This document shows positions 46,389-57,719 of a DNA stretch of 64,000 bases, one piece after another. A program made the position numbers and the translations under genes. The first letter of the stretch is position 1. Each line of letters opens with the position of its first letter. The stretch covers positions 6,365,835 to 6,429,834 of the forward strand of contig CM018051.1 in the NCBI GenBank assembly GCA_008638375.1. The letters run 5' to 3'. The DNA comes from Nyssa sinensis. Lineage: Eukaryota > Streptophyta > Magnoliopsida > Cornales > Nyssaceae. The notes beneath the pieces were generated by a model. The model worked only from the letters and a program-made list of their open reading frames with translations, was not told where the DNA came from and made no database searches.

Positions 46389-47088
46389 GTTTGTCTCTCT
46401 TTCTATATTTTATATTGTTATTCGATGCATGGTACGTTTCTTAGTTCAATTAGGAATTTTCAAGGGACCCAAACTCTGGATGTGATAATATTTTTTATTT
46501 TTGAGCTCAACAACAAGAGATGATATGATTTTAAATTCCAAAGATTTATTAATGAACAAAACAAATATTAATCCCAATTCTATATATGTTTTATAATAAG
46601 TGCATTTTCTTGTAATGTTGTGTTAGTGAGCGGACGACCCATTCTTTCACCAAAGTCCATATTATTTTGATATTTTTTAATTTGAGTGTTTTGTATCATC
46701 TTACATACACAGAATAATCAAGTATCACCGTCCAAAACAAATTATGCAACACCACCGGCTTTCATAGTCATTTTTTTTTGTCTATGTTTTAACAACGATG
46801 GTTGAAATAAAGCTCAACACTTAAATTGGGTCGACATCTTTGGAGCACTTGCCTCGGTCTTACTTATGTTGATCATCATCCCACCTTTTGGGTGATTGAC
46901 TTTCGCTCCATGGGTGTTACCTTTTGCAATGATAGCAAGGCAAACATATTATCAACCCTACCAAATCCTTTGCAAAGAAGTACCTTTGCTATTCAATAAA
47001 ATTATCAATCTGCCACTATTCAAGAAAATTGTCGTGCAAATGAATAGCAATAAGAGTGAGTGAGCAACAAATGGAATCCGCAGTATAA
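46389..47088 (+). pseudogene. Copy I: family pseudogene without exon 1
   Basis: Intron sequence begins at 46389 (GTTTGTCTCTCTTT) straight after unrelated DNA, so exon 1 and its promoter are gone. Exon 2 (46627-47088) follows GTGTTAG. It has several indels: an extra base in the first membrane segment (ATATTTTTTAATTTGAG), loss of about 30 nt between the second and third segments, and 'gggtgattgac' giving a stop in the PPFGW region. The final TAA (47086) and the 3' flank 'ttctattaggccttttgagg' are intact in position. No product is possible. Confidence 0.7.
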
Positions 47089-47259
47089 GTTCTATTAGGC
47101 CTTTTGAGGAGTACGTAATTAGAGATTCATTAAATTACCATTTTTAGACAAAATATGTACAAAGTTTGTAAGTTAATAAAATGATTGTTATATTGTGAAG
47201 CTGTACTGTTTGGATTTGAATTTTGAGATGCAATGCCTGGCTAATGCATTAGTTCAGCA

Positions 47260-48515
47260 ACTCATAAAATTGGGGCAGGCCAATTGGGTTTAGGCTTAGC
47301 CATCGCTATCCATTTGTATTTATTATGCATCAAGCCTGATCTACGCATAGGCCCAATCATTTTTGTCTATGTTGTAGCATTATTGGCTGAACTAATGCTG
47401 AAAACTCCTACTTTAGATTGGGCTGCAATTTTTCGCAACATTAGTGATATTCTCGGAACACTAGCCTCAATGTTGCTCATGTTGGTCATTGTCCCACCTT
47501 TTGGGTGGTCGACTTTTGTTCTATGGGTGTTTCTTTTTATAATGAGAGCAAGACGGACATATCATCAGCACAATCAATTCCTTTGCAAAGAATTGCCTTT
47601 ACTATTTGTTGATATGTATGAGTACGAGTATGAGTTAGAGAGTTTCATATGACGAGAAAGACTTCCACGTCAAATAAACAGAGATCTCGGGATGAGATGG
47701 TAGGGAAAAGAGCAAAGGCAGTTTGGGATGGAAGAATTTTGGAAAAACGTGGGGGTGCAGAGTTGAGCGTTGGTCGAGAAGTCAATCAACACTTTATCTG
47801 TTCTCACTCTTTCGTTTGGGGGATAATCTTAGCAAAGTTTTGACCTTTTGGAATCTCTTGACCACTTTAGTGATGTGAGACTACTATTTATAATAGTTAC
47901 ATCACGTGAGATAGCTTAGGCAGTGACATCAACTTTGACAAGCACTTTTTTTGAATGAGTAACACTTGGTATAGCTTTTTGTGGAAGACAATAGAAACTT
48001 GTAAAAGGTAATGGAAGTTTATAAAAGGCTCTGGATAAATGTAGAAGGTAATGGAAGTTCATGGAAAGCTCGAAGTGCTTCCAAGTAAAATCTCTCTACC
48101 TGAACTGACTGTGAGTATTGTAATAAACACTTTGGGAAGTTCTCGTGCTCTTGCCTCCATACCATAAAACCCCAGGTATCCCCATGTAGTGGGTCCATCC
48201 ATACCATAAAATCTCAAGTAGAATCTCTCGACTTGAACTAACCCTCTTGCTTTTGCCACTTTCTCGTAGTCTTCGAACAATGTATTGGCGACGCTTGTCC
48301 ATCTATGATTGACTGTCTTCATTTTTCTTAGATTGATGACATGTCATTTTGTAGTTAATCGTATTATTGTGCTTCTGCCACCTGTTTATCTACGGAGTAA
48401 AGTGGCCAACTACTTACACTATTCAAAACAATTTTTGATGTGCCACTATTAAAAAAAATACCAATGCACCAATGAATAGCAGTGTGAGTGAACAACAAAT
48501 GGAATTGGCAGTAGA
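47260..48515 (+). pseudogene. Copy J: chimeric family pseudogene split by a solo LTR
   Basis: The 5' part is intron repeat ('ggccaattgggtttaggc' to 'cgcataggcccaatc') fused directly to the second membrane segment (IIFVYVVALLAELMLK). Exon 1, the splice acceptor and the first membrane segment are deleted. The rest of exon 2 is well kept (DWAAIFRNIS, VPPFGWSTFVLW, TYHQHNQFLCKELPLL) until a solo LTR interrupts it at 47607. It resumes at 48419 with the tail (SSVSEQQMELAV) and the family 3' flank, and the normal stop TAA reads GAA. An ATG at 47284 opens 122 codons that run from intron repeat through helices 2-4 into the LTR. That frame could make a chimeric protein, but nothing shows it is expressed. 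Confidence 0.7.
47607..48418 (-). mobile_element. Solo LTR (812 bp) inside exon 2 of copy J
   Basis: The plus-strand ends are TGTTGATATG and CTACTTACA, with CTATT duplicated on both sides (47602-47606 and 48419-48423). Joining the flanks across one CTATT restores the family text 'cctttactattcaaaacaat'. The likely direction is minus, because that strand has a TATA-like 'tattataaatagtagtc' about 520 bp from its start. No internal retroelement sequence remains. ORFs at 47649-47843 and 48019-48322 lie within it and are not genes. Confidence 0.75.
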
Positions 48516-48874
48516 AGCTCTATTTAGCCTTTTGAGGAGTGTGTAAGTGGGTACTCACTAAATTGTCATTTTTTATATGAAATTTGTAAGTTCAACTGTA
48601 ATTGAGATTCAATACTTGAGTAATGCATGTGTTATATCAATTCTTGTTTGTTGTAAATATTTTTTTTTTTGGACCTTTTTAATAAATAAACAAACAATAA
48701 TGCTTGATTATTTTGTAGGTGACTTTAATAAAAATATAGCTTTGCAAAAACAAAGAAATCATATATAAATAGAGATCTTTAGTTGCTAATTTAATCACGC
48801 TAAAGTCCAAACTCCTGAGGTTAATTAACCAAGAAAACATTGGATTATGATTGGGCGGATTGGTTACAAATTAT

Positions 48875-49045
48875 TAGTGGGCCTGAGCATTAGGTGGGCT
48901 CGTTGGGCTAAGGCCAAGCAGCACTATCCATTAGTAGTTATTATGCGCTCAAACCTAGCCTAGCCTACCTATGCATAAGCCCAATCTTATTGAATTACAC
49001 TAGAGCCTTAAACTCGGCCTAATGTGTTTTTTCATGTAAAATGTA
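48875..49045. repeat. Intron-type repeat ('gtgggcctgagcattagg' block) downstream of copy J
   Basis: Same block as at 12650, 42345, 57005 and 61700: 'gggcctgagcat', 'gtagttattatgcgc', 'aagcccaatctta', 'aaaatgtataaaaata'. In intact copies it lies upstream of exon 2. Here no exon follows, so another unit was truncated. Confidence 0.55.
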
Positions 49046-49053
49046 TAAAAATA

Positions 49054-49184
49054 GGGGTACCATTGACACTCCCCCTTCCCTTCTACACTAAACACTCCAA
49101 ACATACATACATATATATACATACATATAAATAGTTTTTTAATGGGTTAAAGGAGTCATTTTTGGAGTGCAAATATGCCCACCT
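49054..49184. mobile_element. 131-bp MITE with 8-bp target duplication
   Basis: The insert starts GGGGTACCATTGACACTCCC and ends TGGAGTGCAAATATGCCCAC plus CT. The ends are imperfect inverted repeats sharing CACTCC. TAAAAATA occurs at 49046-49053 and 49185-49192. Intact relatives read 'gtataaaaatatatttc' without a break (for example 15413 and 57173), so the insertion is clear. The 8-bp duplication suggests hAT. Confidence 0.65.
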
Positions 49185-49291
49185 TAAAAATATATTTCAA
49201 CGCGTTAGATTAACACTCAAGTGTCTTCTAGTTCTAGCCTAACCAAGAATTTTTTTATTTGTTGGTAAGTAGCCTAGCCAACTTAGTTTGG

Positions 49292-49292
<1 letters not shown>

Positions 49293-49326
<34 letters not shown>
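49293..49326. repeat. (TA)n microsatellite
   Basis: About 17 perfect TA dinucleotides. Shorter TA runs occur near 10481, 26943, 30057, 31129 and 51527. Confidence 0.9.
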
Positions 49327-49329
<3 letters not shown>

Positions 49330-49552
49330 CCAGCTTAAGTATGCTCAAACTTTGGATTGAAATGAATTAAAAAATGAGTCAATCAAAAGCAGAGTTTTGT
49401 GCTTAAACAGACTTCAACTTCTTTATTAGATACATGCAAGTGAACTATGTGTCAATAAAACAAACACCTTAAAACAGAATAAACCCACAAAATCTAATTA
49501 GGTTATGATATAATTAAACTTCTCTAGGCATTTTAAGCTAGCCTTTCAACAA

Positions 49553-51253
49553 CTGAGATCGATAGACTAGCTAGTTCGATATGCCGTATCACACCGGCTC
49601 ACCACAATATACTCTGTGGGAAGGGTTCGATAAATCACAACCTATTCGATAGTGACCAATCATAGAAGAGTGTTCTATCCAAAGTATCAAAATCATATCC
49701 AAAATCAATAATTGTCAATAGTAGTTCAATTACTCAAATCAAAGTTCCTTATTTGGTATTTAGTTAAAACAGTTCAAACATTGTAAGAAAATCATATAAC
49801 GTTTAAGTATCTAACGAACACATTTTCTTAAGTCAAATAAGACAATATGGTTGTCAATAGATCATTCAAAACATATACAATATAACTGTTAAACAAAGGC
49901 TGTAAGGAAAAATGATATCATATGTCAATACATCATAAAAGAGTTCAATATTTATATCTATAATGAAAATTTCTACCTCAATATGGTATAAAATACTCAC
50001 CTAAAATCCAAGGGCTTTTACTCAAAATCTTTCTTTTAGTTGAAGGTTCCTATAATCACATTTCAAAGTTTGGTTACATTCTATAATATCATTCGATTTA
50101 ATTATCATTAAATCTCTTTCTATTTTAGTTATCTTTTCTGGGTAGCTTTTTTAAGTCTTAGACTGTATTAATTTCTAACCTTAATCTTAGGCGTTATACT
50201 CTTAGAGTATACTCTTCTGGTAGCTTCATTACATTTTAAAGTTTGATTCTATTACCTTACTTATTTACGTGTCACATTTTTTCGTACCTTAGTTCATAAT
50301 ATGGACCTCACCATTGAGTCTGAAACGTCGAAGAAGGTCAATTTAGACCCTCTCGGACTTCCATTTGGTTTTAAAGGCACTATGGGCAATTTGATAATTT
50401 ACACTTTAACGTGTCTTATTTTTTTGAGGTTCCGTCTCACAAGACGGACCCCACCGTTGGGTTCAGAATGTCCAAAATAGGTAAAATACACTATTTATTT
50501 ATTTTATTCGAACTTCTTTTGATCCGTTTTTGATTTAGGAGTATTTCTATTTTATTTAATTCTTCTTTTTGGGTCTTTATATAATTATTCAGGATTACTG
50601 GGGTCAATTCATAATTTAACAAAGTTCTGGTTAATTTATAATTGAACCAGTGGGTTGTCTACTTGAAACCCTAAACCGGTTCAAAATCCACTGAACCAAC
50701 CGGTCCAGGTGAACCAAATTAAGGACCCTCGATTTTCCAGCCACTACTTCGGTCATCACTTCCGGTGCCTTCGTCGGAACTGCCACCTTTCCCCACTGTT
50801 TTCCATGGTTTCCGAAGTCCGTTTTTCCAGATTTTTACACCAAGTCAATCCTAGGACTTTAAGGGATGATTTAAAACTAGTTTTGGCCCCAAACTTCACT
50901 GGTTTCCGACACCCACTTCCAGTTTTCGGCGTTGCACCGGTGAAAGAATAATTGGCCATAAAATGGCCATTTTTCAACCATTTTAAGTAATTCAAACTAC
51001 GTTGAAATCCTAAAAGCATTTCTTGCTTGTTCCTAATCCTAGAATCAAGATTGATTTAACGTATAAAGATCTACCATGGTTGACCGTATGGAACAGCTTT
51101 GGTTTCATTATTTTTCTTCATGCTTTAAATCCAAATCAATGCTATCATGTAATTATAATTTAGAAGAAAATAAATCAAACAATTACCTGATAGTTAGCCG
51201 ATCAATCCTCTCCTAAATTCTTCTTCTTCCCTTCTTCTTCACTTTCTCTCTCT

Positions 51254-51287
<34 letters not shown>

Positions 51288-51524
51288 GCCTTAATTCACT
51301 TTTTCTCTCTTTTAATTTCCCCTCCAAACCGACCTTGAGGTCGGTGGCATTCCACCTGTTAGGATGAAAACACCACACACACACACACACACACGTATAC
51401 CTACAGCAGGCAGCCACTGCTTCTCTCTCTTTCACTTCTCATTTCTTCTATTGCATTCTACCAATTTCTGTTTCTTTTCATTTTATATTACTTTATATAT
51501 TTGGATCTATAATAATATAAACCG

Positions 51525-51556
<32 letters not shown>

Positions 51557-51759
51557 CATTATAATTTTGTTTATGTACCAATTTTTATAAATTGTAGTCG
51601 TATTTTATTTTTCTCGGAGTCAACCTTGATTTTTAAGGTCTCAGAATTATTTTAAAATTCTTATCTATTTTTTGTTTAAATTTTTTAATTATTTTTTTTA
51701 AGGATCATTAATTAATAATTAATAACTTAATTATCATTTAATCAGGTCAGGGTGTTACA
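49553..51759 (-). mobile_element. Truncated Ty3-type LTR, minus strand
   Basis: Read on the minus strand it starts TGTAACACCCTGACCTGATT at 51759, a classic long Ty3 LTR start. It carries 'gtggtgagccggtgtgatac' (near 49585-49605), a repeat type found in such LTRs. Text near 50290-50480 ('cggaccccaccgttggg', 'gacctcaccattgag') is the reverse-strand counterpart of sequence at 32560-32890 in the giant LTR. The left end at 49553 abuts family flank sequence without a TG/CA end, so it was cut by a deletion. It lies within the gag of a Copia-like element. (CT) and (AC) runs are present at about 51258-51286 and 51370-51394. Confidence 0.6.
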
Positions 51760-52228
51760 AGCAAGCTGTGCCATAATTTGTTGTTGACCAGCGATAAGAG
51801 AGCCTACCTCATTCTCCAAACTCTCCACTCTTCCATCCATGCCCTTGCTATGATACCACAATGATACGTACTGAGCTGCTTTTGTTTCTTGGGACCTATT
51901 GTAAACAAGGATAAAAAAAGAAGCAATACAATAGTTTGGGTTGATTGAGGAACCGTGACCCCTAATTAAACACAAATGTTTTGGAATAAATGATAACTGA
52001 TGAGATTATTCATAACTAGCCAAACTTATATAAGCAGCAGCCTCAACGCTCACAACAATAAAATTAGGGAAAGAAGTTATACCCACTACTTCCCTTAAAA
52101 CCAGGTCAAACTCAACTACTAACAACTATCACTCCAAACTAGGATTACTTACAGCAAGGATAACAACTTCAGCAGGAGTATTATTTGAAAGGAAATAACT
52201 AAAAAGCAATAAAAACAGTCATGTAACA
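51760..52228 (-). mobile_element. Copia-like element remnant: 5' LTR, primer site and start of gag
   Basis: On the minus strand the LTR runs from TGTTACATGACTG (52228) to CAGTACGTATCA (51862), 367 bp, with a TATA-like 'gcttatataag'. TGGTATCATAGC (51858-51847) follows, a primer binding site close to the methionine-initiator tRNA type. Then comes an ATG (51840) encoding MDGRVESLENEVGSLIAGQ, a coiled-coil-like gag start, cut after about 27 codons by the Ty3 LTR at 51759. The outer end lands exactly where the 3.53-kb duplicated block resumes ('gtatagaagaggg'). Everything downstream of gag is missing. Confidence 0.65.
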
Positions 52229-53512
52229 GTATAGAAGAGGGAAAGTATGAAAAGTGAAAAATACTCCATAAAAAGTGGACCATGGAAGGAGGATAGAGGA
52301 AATATCACTAGTGGAAAATGGAAATCATATACTAAAAAAGTGGACAATGGAAACAGGAGAGAAGAGTATTATAAATGGAAGCAGGAAAGAGAAAGTATTA
52401 GAAGTGGACAATGGAAGTAGGAGAGGAAATATCAAAGAAACTAGGATAATGGGAGGAGGAGAGAGAAAAATCAGAAGTGGAAAATGGCAGCAGGAGAAAG
52501 AAAGTATCATAAAGTAGAGAACAGAGTGATCTCCGCCGTGGAGAGTCAAAAAAAAAAAAAAAGTGGACAATGGAAGCAGGAAAGAGAGCATTTCCGCCAC
52601 GTAAGAGGGAAATAATATAGGAGCGAAACATTGCTGATGATAATTTAAATATTATCAAGATTTAAGTTAAACGAACAACGATAATTAAAAATGAAAATAC
52701 ATAATGAATATATTAAATATATTTTTAAATTATTTTAATATTATTTGTGATTATAAATTATTCAAAATTTTAATTATTAAATTATTTTTTTTGTTATTAT
52801 TAATAACTTAACCGTTAATATGTACATAAATCAATTTGATTTACAGAATCAACTATAAAATCGATCTGATTATTTTAATTTTTTTGATTCATATTTTTAA
52901 GTAATTTTACGACAAAACGAACCAATCTAATTTCTGATTCATCAAATTGACCCACCCGGATTTAATAATACAAATCTAGAGAGAGAAAGTGTTATATATA
53001 CTAAAACATCTCTGTCACGTAAAGGAAAAAAAGTGGTCATCGACAATTCGAAGCAGTTGGAAGAGAGAGAAAACGCGTCATAGGAGAGAAACATCATGTC
53101 CAGAGAAAGTGGACAATGAGATACTCTTTGCATTTCTCTCTCTTATATCTCTATATTTCTCTCTCCATCTTGCATATCAATATATATACACACATATATA
53201 TTCACATTGGCGTTTCTTTTTCTTTACTAAATTCATTTTTGGTTGAAATTTTGATTTTTAATTTTATTTAAGTAAGAAAAAATATTGACATTGGCGTTTC
53301 TTTTCCTTTACTAAATTCATTTTTGGTTGAAATTTTGATTTTTAATTTTATTTAAGTAAGAAAAAATATTTTAAAATAAATTATTTTCACATTTGCGGCT
53401 AGTTGAATTTTGGACTCTTACATTTCTGTGGAAGAATTGTGTTTAGAATATACTAAAAACTTCATAATATTGATAAATTGCTGGAGAATACTAATAGTAA
53501 TAACCATGTTGA
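52229..53512. repeat. Duplicated upstream block with GA-rich minisatellite (copy of 3530-4815)
   Basis: The order of features is the same as in the block at 3.53 kb, including the GTGGACAATGGAAG minisatellite (about 52270-52580), the 'ctctttgcatttctctctct' section and the closing 'tactaatagtaataacca'. One 130-bp segment ('ttggcgtttctttttcttta' to 'aagtaagaaaaaatatt') is duplicated in tandem here (about 53207-53370) but single in the other block. ORFs on either strand follow the minisatellite and are not genes. Confidence 0.65.
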
Positions 53513-53988
53513 CAGATTATTGTTTTCATAAAGCATCACATGTTTATTATATATCTATATATATAATTTAATAGTTTATTTAAATTGGTTTTTGGGGTGG
53601 ATCATGTTGGAAGCAAGTGGGTACAAGGCTAAGGTTGATTTGGTGATGGGATAGGAAGAGGTACCAGATACTAGAGTACTCGTGCGTACAAAAATCTTGT
53701 TATCTCTTTCACTCTAATTTTGGTGCTTTTTGTGGCAAATTGCCACACGCCCACAGTGAGAAGAATCCTATGAAATGCCTTTCCCTCACTTAAAGCCACT
53801 TCTCATTTCCAAGTGCCCCGTCTAATTTTTTAATATACAGATTGGGAATATTTAGGAGGAAACATAAAATAAAAGAAAGTGCCCCTTCCTCCAATCAATA
53901 TCTTTTGTTCAAAATGACGATATTGTCCCTTTCATTTTATTTTTTTGTATTTTTTTTCAATTTTGACCAATTGTTTCTATCTTCTAAA
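53513..53988. other. About 475-bp insertion relative to the sister block
   Basis: In the sister block 'aataacca' (4820) is followed within about 12 bp by 'ctaagttaaaacaaaaa'. Here roughly 475 bp intervene before 'ctaaactaaaacaaaaa' (53986). No clear inverted ends, target duplication or ORF is visible. The insert includes 'gtggcaaattgccacac', a small palindrome near 53731. Confidence 0.45.
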
Positions 53989-54479
53989 CTAAAACAAAAA
54001 ATTTCCTAACATAATTTAATGTCATTGCACCTTCTAAACTCAGGAGATGAAAAAATGTTTTTCCTGTGTCATTGCAAGGGAGCAACTGTCCCACATTATT
54101 CGAAAAATAAAGATATATTATTGAAGGTAATAGGCAGATGAATTTATTTATATTAATAAATTAAATTACTTACTAAAATATTATTAATTTTTTAAAAATT
54201 TTATATCTATTTAATTTTAAAATTTATGATTTAACATTAAAAGTAAAATTTATCCCCTCTCAACTAACATTAGCCATGGAAAATGGTTCAAAGAGATGGA
54301 TGACTGGGTTTAGAGATAAAAGGGGATAAGAATAATATTCTCTTTTTACATGATTTTCAGCTTTTGATATAATATTATTATTTTATAATTAAGAGCATTT
54401 TGATAACTTAACTTTTACTGTTAATGTAGTTAATCTGACATCATCTTAATCTCGCCGACAACTATGTTATTTTAAAAAT

Positions 54480-54725
54480 TATAAGAATAATTAGAAGAGA
54501 TAAGTAGAAAAGTGGACGATGGAAGTAGGGAAGATGACACCTGGACAACGGAAATAGTATTATATTATATTATTTCAAAAATTATAATATAAAAGTGGAC
54601 TATGGAAGTAGGGGTGATCACACGTGGACAATGAAAATCGTACACTAAATTTGGAAGGAAGAGAGAGAGAGAGAGAGAGGATCAGAAGTGGACATGGAAA
54701 TAGCCAAGTAGGAGAGTGAGGACAA
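54480..54725. repeat. Short GTGGACAATGGAAG-type repeats and (GA)n upstream of copy D
   Basis: Four or five spaced units of 'agtggacaatggaagtagg'-type sequence and a (GA)10 run near 54659-54679 lie about 450 bp before exon 1 of copy D. They resemble the minisatellites at 3545-3920 and 52270-52580. Confidence 0.6.
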
Positions 54726-55156
54726 TGTCTCTACCTTAAAATTCGCGAGGTGAAAAAGATAAAAGAGAGTTAACAACGATCATCAAAAGAGAGAAGTATC
54801 ATATACTAGTGAGATCTCTTTTCATTTCTCTCTTACATTGGAGGAGAGAAAAAGGGCGACATAGGGGACAGACACAACATAGGACCTTCATTTATAGAAA
54901 TAAAGAGAGGACAATGTCTCAACTTTACGTCTCTATATTTCTCTATCTTACATCTCTATATTTCTCTCTCCAACTGGCATCTTTATATTTCTCTCAAGTT
55001 GCAAAATTGCTCTTCTCTCTCTCAGTCCTGCGCATTGCTATACTCTTCTCTGACAAGTTCTTCTCAAACTACTCCTATTGACAAAGGGAGCACCAGTCTC
55101 GCCCTCATCATTTATTTAGAAGACAGGAGCATCAATCTCATCAAGTCGTATACAAA

Positions 55157-57710
55157 ATGCCCAACCTTGATAATAATCTTGGCTCTGAAGAGGAGGGGAG
55201 GTTTGTCTCTCTTCAATATTTTATATTGTTGTTCTATAGTACATTTCACGTGATCATATACTATAAATGTTTCTGATTTGTAATAGGTTTGAAAAGAGTT
55301 GATTCTCAAAAAATCAGTCAAACTGACTTAGTTCAATTATGAATTTTTAAGAAGTGATTTTTAAATATATTTTTATTTTAAAAATACAATTTCTAAATAC
55401 ATTTTTTTGTTTTTAAAAAACTAAATTTTATATGAATAATCCGTAAACATCTTTATTTACGATATCCAATAAAAAATGAACACATTAAAATTGCTAATGT
55501 GTGAATCCTATCAAACTATTGTTAATTATTTAGTTAATATAAAAAATAATTAAAGAGTTAAATTTAGGAAAAAAAATGATACCAAAGCAAAATGAAATCA
55601 TCAAAAAAATTTCGTATGAAAAAAAGACTCCAACAAAAATTTGAAAGCTTGCAAAAATCTTTTAACAAAAAACCGACCATCATCAAAATTGCATGAATCC
55701 CTCCCCCCTCCCCACACCCCCCCCCCCCCCCCAAAAAAAAAATCAGAAATATTTTACGAATGATTTAGTACCATATCATTTGAAATGCAAGTATTATAAA
55801 ATCTAGGGAAAAATACTAAAATATTCTTAAAATAAAATTTTCAATTTAAAAAATCCATGATAAATTTTTTATATCTAAAAGATCCAAAAAATAAAGTTTT
55901 AATACAAAAATTCCAATTGTTAACTTTTAACTTAACATTGTTAAAAAATATTTTTGATAGACTAAAATAACCTTTAATATATATATATATATATATTTAT
56001 ATACATTTTAAAAATACTAAATAATTCATAAAATAAACTCTTCAATTAAAAAAAATAACATTTTTTTATTTGTCTTGAAAGCGTAAAAAAAATCTCACTT
56101 CACAAAATGTTATTAAATATTTAGATTGAAAAAGTTGTTTATATATACATATATATATTTTTTTTTTCTAAAATGTATATCGAAGGCAATTTTAGTCTAA
56201 TCATTAATATTTTTAAACAGTATAAAAATGAAAGTTAACAATTGAATTTTTGAGATAGAAACAATATATCATGAACTTTTTGAATTGAAAATTTTATTTT
56301 TCGGACTTTTTTGTATTTTTTCCTAAAGTCTATGACTTTTATCTTTTTAAAAAAAATATTTTGTATTTTTTTATCATTATGATTTTAAAAAGGAAAAAAA
56401 GTTAAAAAAAAGGTTTGTGTGAACCTTTTTTTTCAATCTGTAGATTAATTTTTGGTTTTTATTTTGGGTGAGGGGGTTCATGCAATTTTTATTATTTTTG
56501 TTTTTGCAAGCTTTTTAATTTTTGTTGGAGTCTTTTTTCACACAGAATTTTTTTGATGTTTTCGTTTTGTTCTTGTATCGTTTTTCCCTAAATTTAACTC
56601 TGTAATTATTTTTTATATTAACTAAATAATTAACAGTAGTTTGATAACAATTTTAATTTTAGTTAAATTCCCAACAAAATTCTGATATTCTAATGTGTTC
56701 AATTTTTATTGCATACAGTAAACAAAGATGTTTAGGAATTATCCGTATAAAGTTTAATCTCTTTTGTTAAAGTTCATTTAAAAGTGCAATTTGTAATTGC
56801 ACATTTTTTTTTTTTTTTTATCTAACATGGATTTTTTAAATATTTTTAAAACAATATTAGATTGTCAAATTTAAGGTACATGGGTTTGACAAAAAAAAAA
56901 CTCAAGAAGGGACTTCAAGTTAACTAAATAGTTGTATTTAATAAGTCCAAAGATTTATTAATGAACACATCATAATTGTATTATGATTGAGTCAACTGTT
57001 TACAAATTCCTGAGCATCGGGTGGGCAAGTTGGGTTTAGGTCAACCTAGCACCATCCATTCAAGGTTATTATGCCCCCAAACTTGGCAAAGGCTGACCTA
57101 CACTTAAGCCCAAGCTTACTGAATTACATTTTCGCTTTACACTGAACCTCATTTGTTATTTCAGGTAGAATGTATAAAAATATATTTCTAAGTGTTCATT
57201 TTCTTGTGATGATGTGCTAGGGAGTGGACGGTTTACTCTTTCACCAAAATTCATGGGATTCTGATGTTTTTTATTGGAGTGCTGAGTACCATTTTACAGA
57301 CGAAAAGTAGTCAAGCATCACCGTTCAAAACAAATTATGTAACAATATCAGCTTTCATGGTCATACTTTTTCTCTACGTTCTAACAATGATAGTTGAAAT
57401 AATGCTTAACACTACTCAACACCCAAATTGGGTTGCAATTTTCTGCAACATCAGTTTCATCTTTGGAACACTTGCTGCAGTCTTGCTAATGTTGATCATC
57501 ATCCCGCCTTTTGGATGGTTGACTCTCACTCTATGGATGTTATTTTTTGCAATGATAGTAGGGCAGACATATGACCAACACTATCAATTTCTTTGCAAAG
57601 AAGTACCTTTGCTATTTAAAAAGATTATCAGTCTGCCACTAGTCAAGAGAATTATCAATGTGCGAATGAATAGAAATACAAGTGAGCAACAAATACAATC
57701 GACAATATAA
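55157..57710 (+). CDS. Copy D: intact small four-helix membrane protein, join(55157..55200,57221..57710), 177 aa
   Basis: Exon 1 encodes MPNLDNNLGSEEEG and ends GGGAG|GTTTGT. Exon 2 follows GTGCTAG and continues EWTVYSFTKIHGILMFFIGV to TAA (57708-57710). Hydrophobic segments fall at about residues 25-42, 57-77, 85-109 and 113-129. Conserved motifs are LQTKSSQ after helix 1, HPNWVAIFCNIS entering helix 3, PPFGW between helices 3 and 4, TYDQHYQFLCKE and NTSEQQ in the tail. The 2.0-kb intron matches that of copy B without its RSH1 and hAT insertions, so it is close to the ancestral form. A GTCCCACATTA element lies about 1.07 kb upstream. This is the best candidate for an expressed member. I do not recognise the family and infer only that it is an integral membrane protein. 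Confidence 0.75.
55698..55740. repeat. Poly-C tract in the intron of copy D
   Basis: A C-rich run ('cccctccccacacccccc' continuing to about sixteen C) is followed by nine A. The corresponding part of the copy B intron is not C-rich, so it is a local expansion. Confidence 0.85.
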
Positions 57711-57719
57711 GTTCTATTT

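Noticed and set aside
51190..51600. Candidate promoter from (CT)n and (AC)n runs
   Set aside because: The runs lie inside a Ty3-type LTR on the minus strand and no gene follows on either side.
52275..52658. ORFs over the GA-rich minisatellite (also 3462-3978)
   Set aside because: Frames on both strands reflect the low-complexity repeat; the sister block has different frame lengths.
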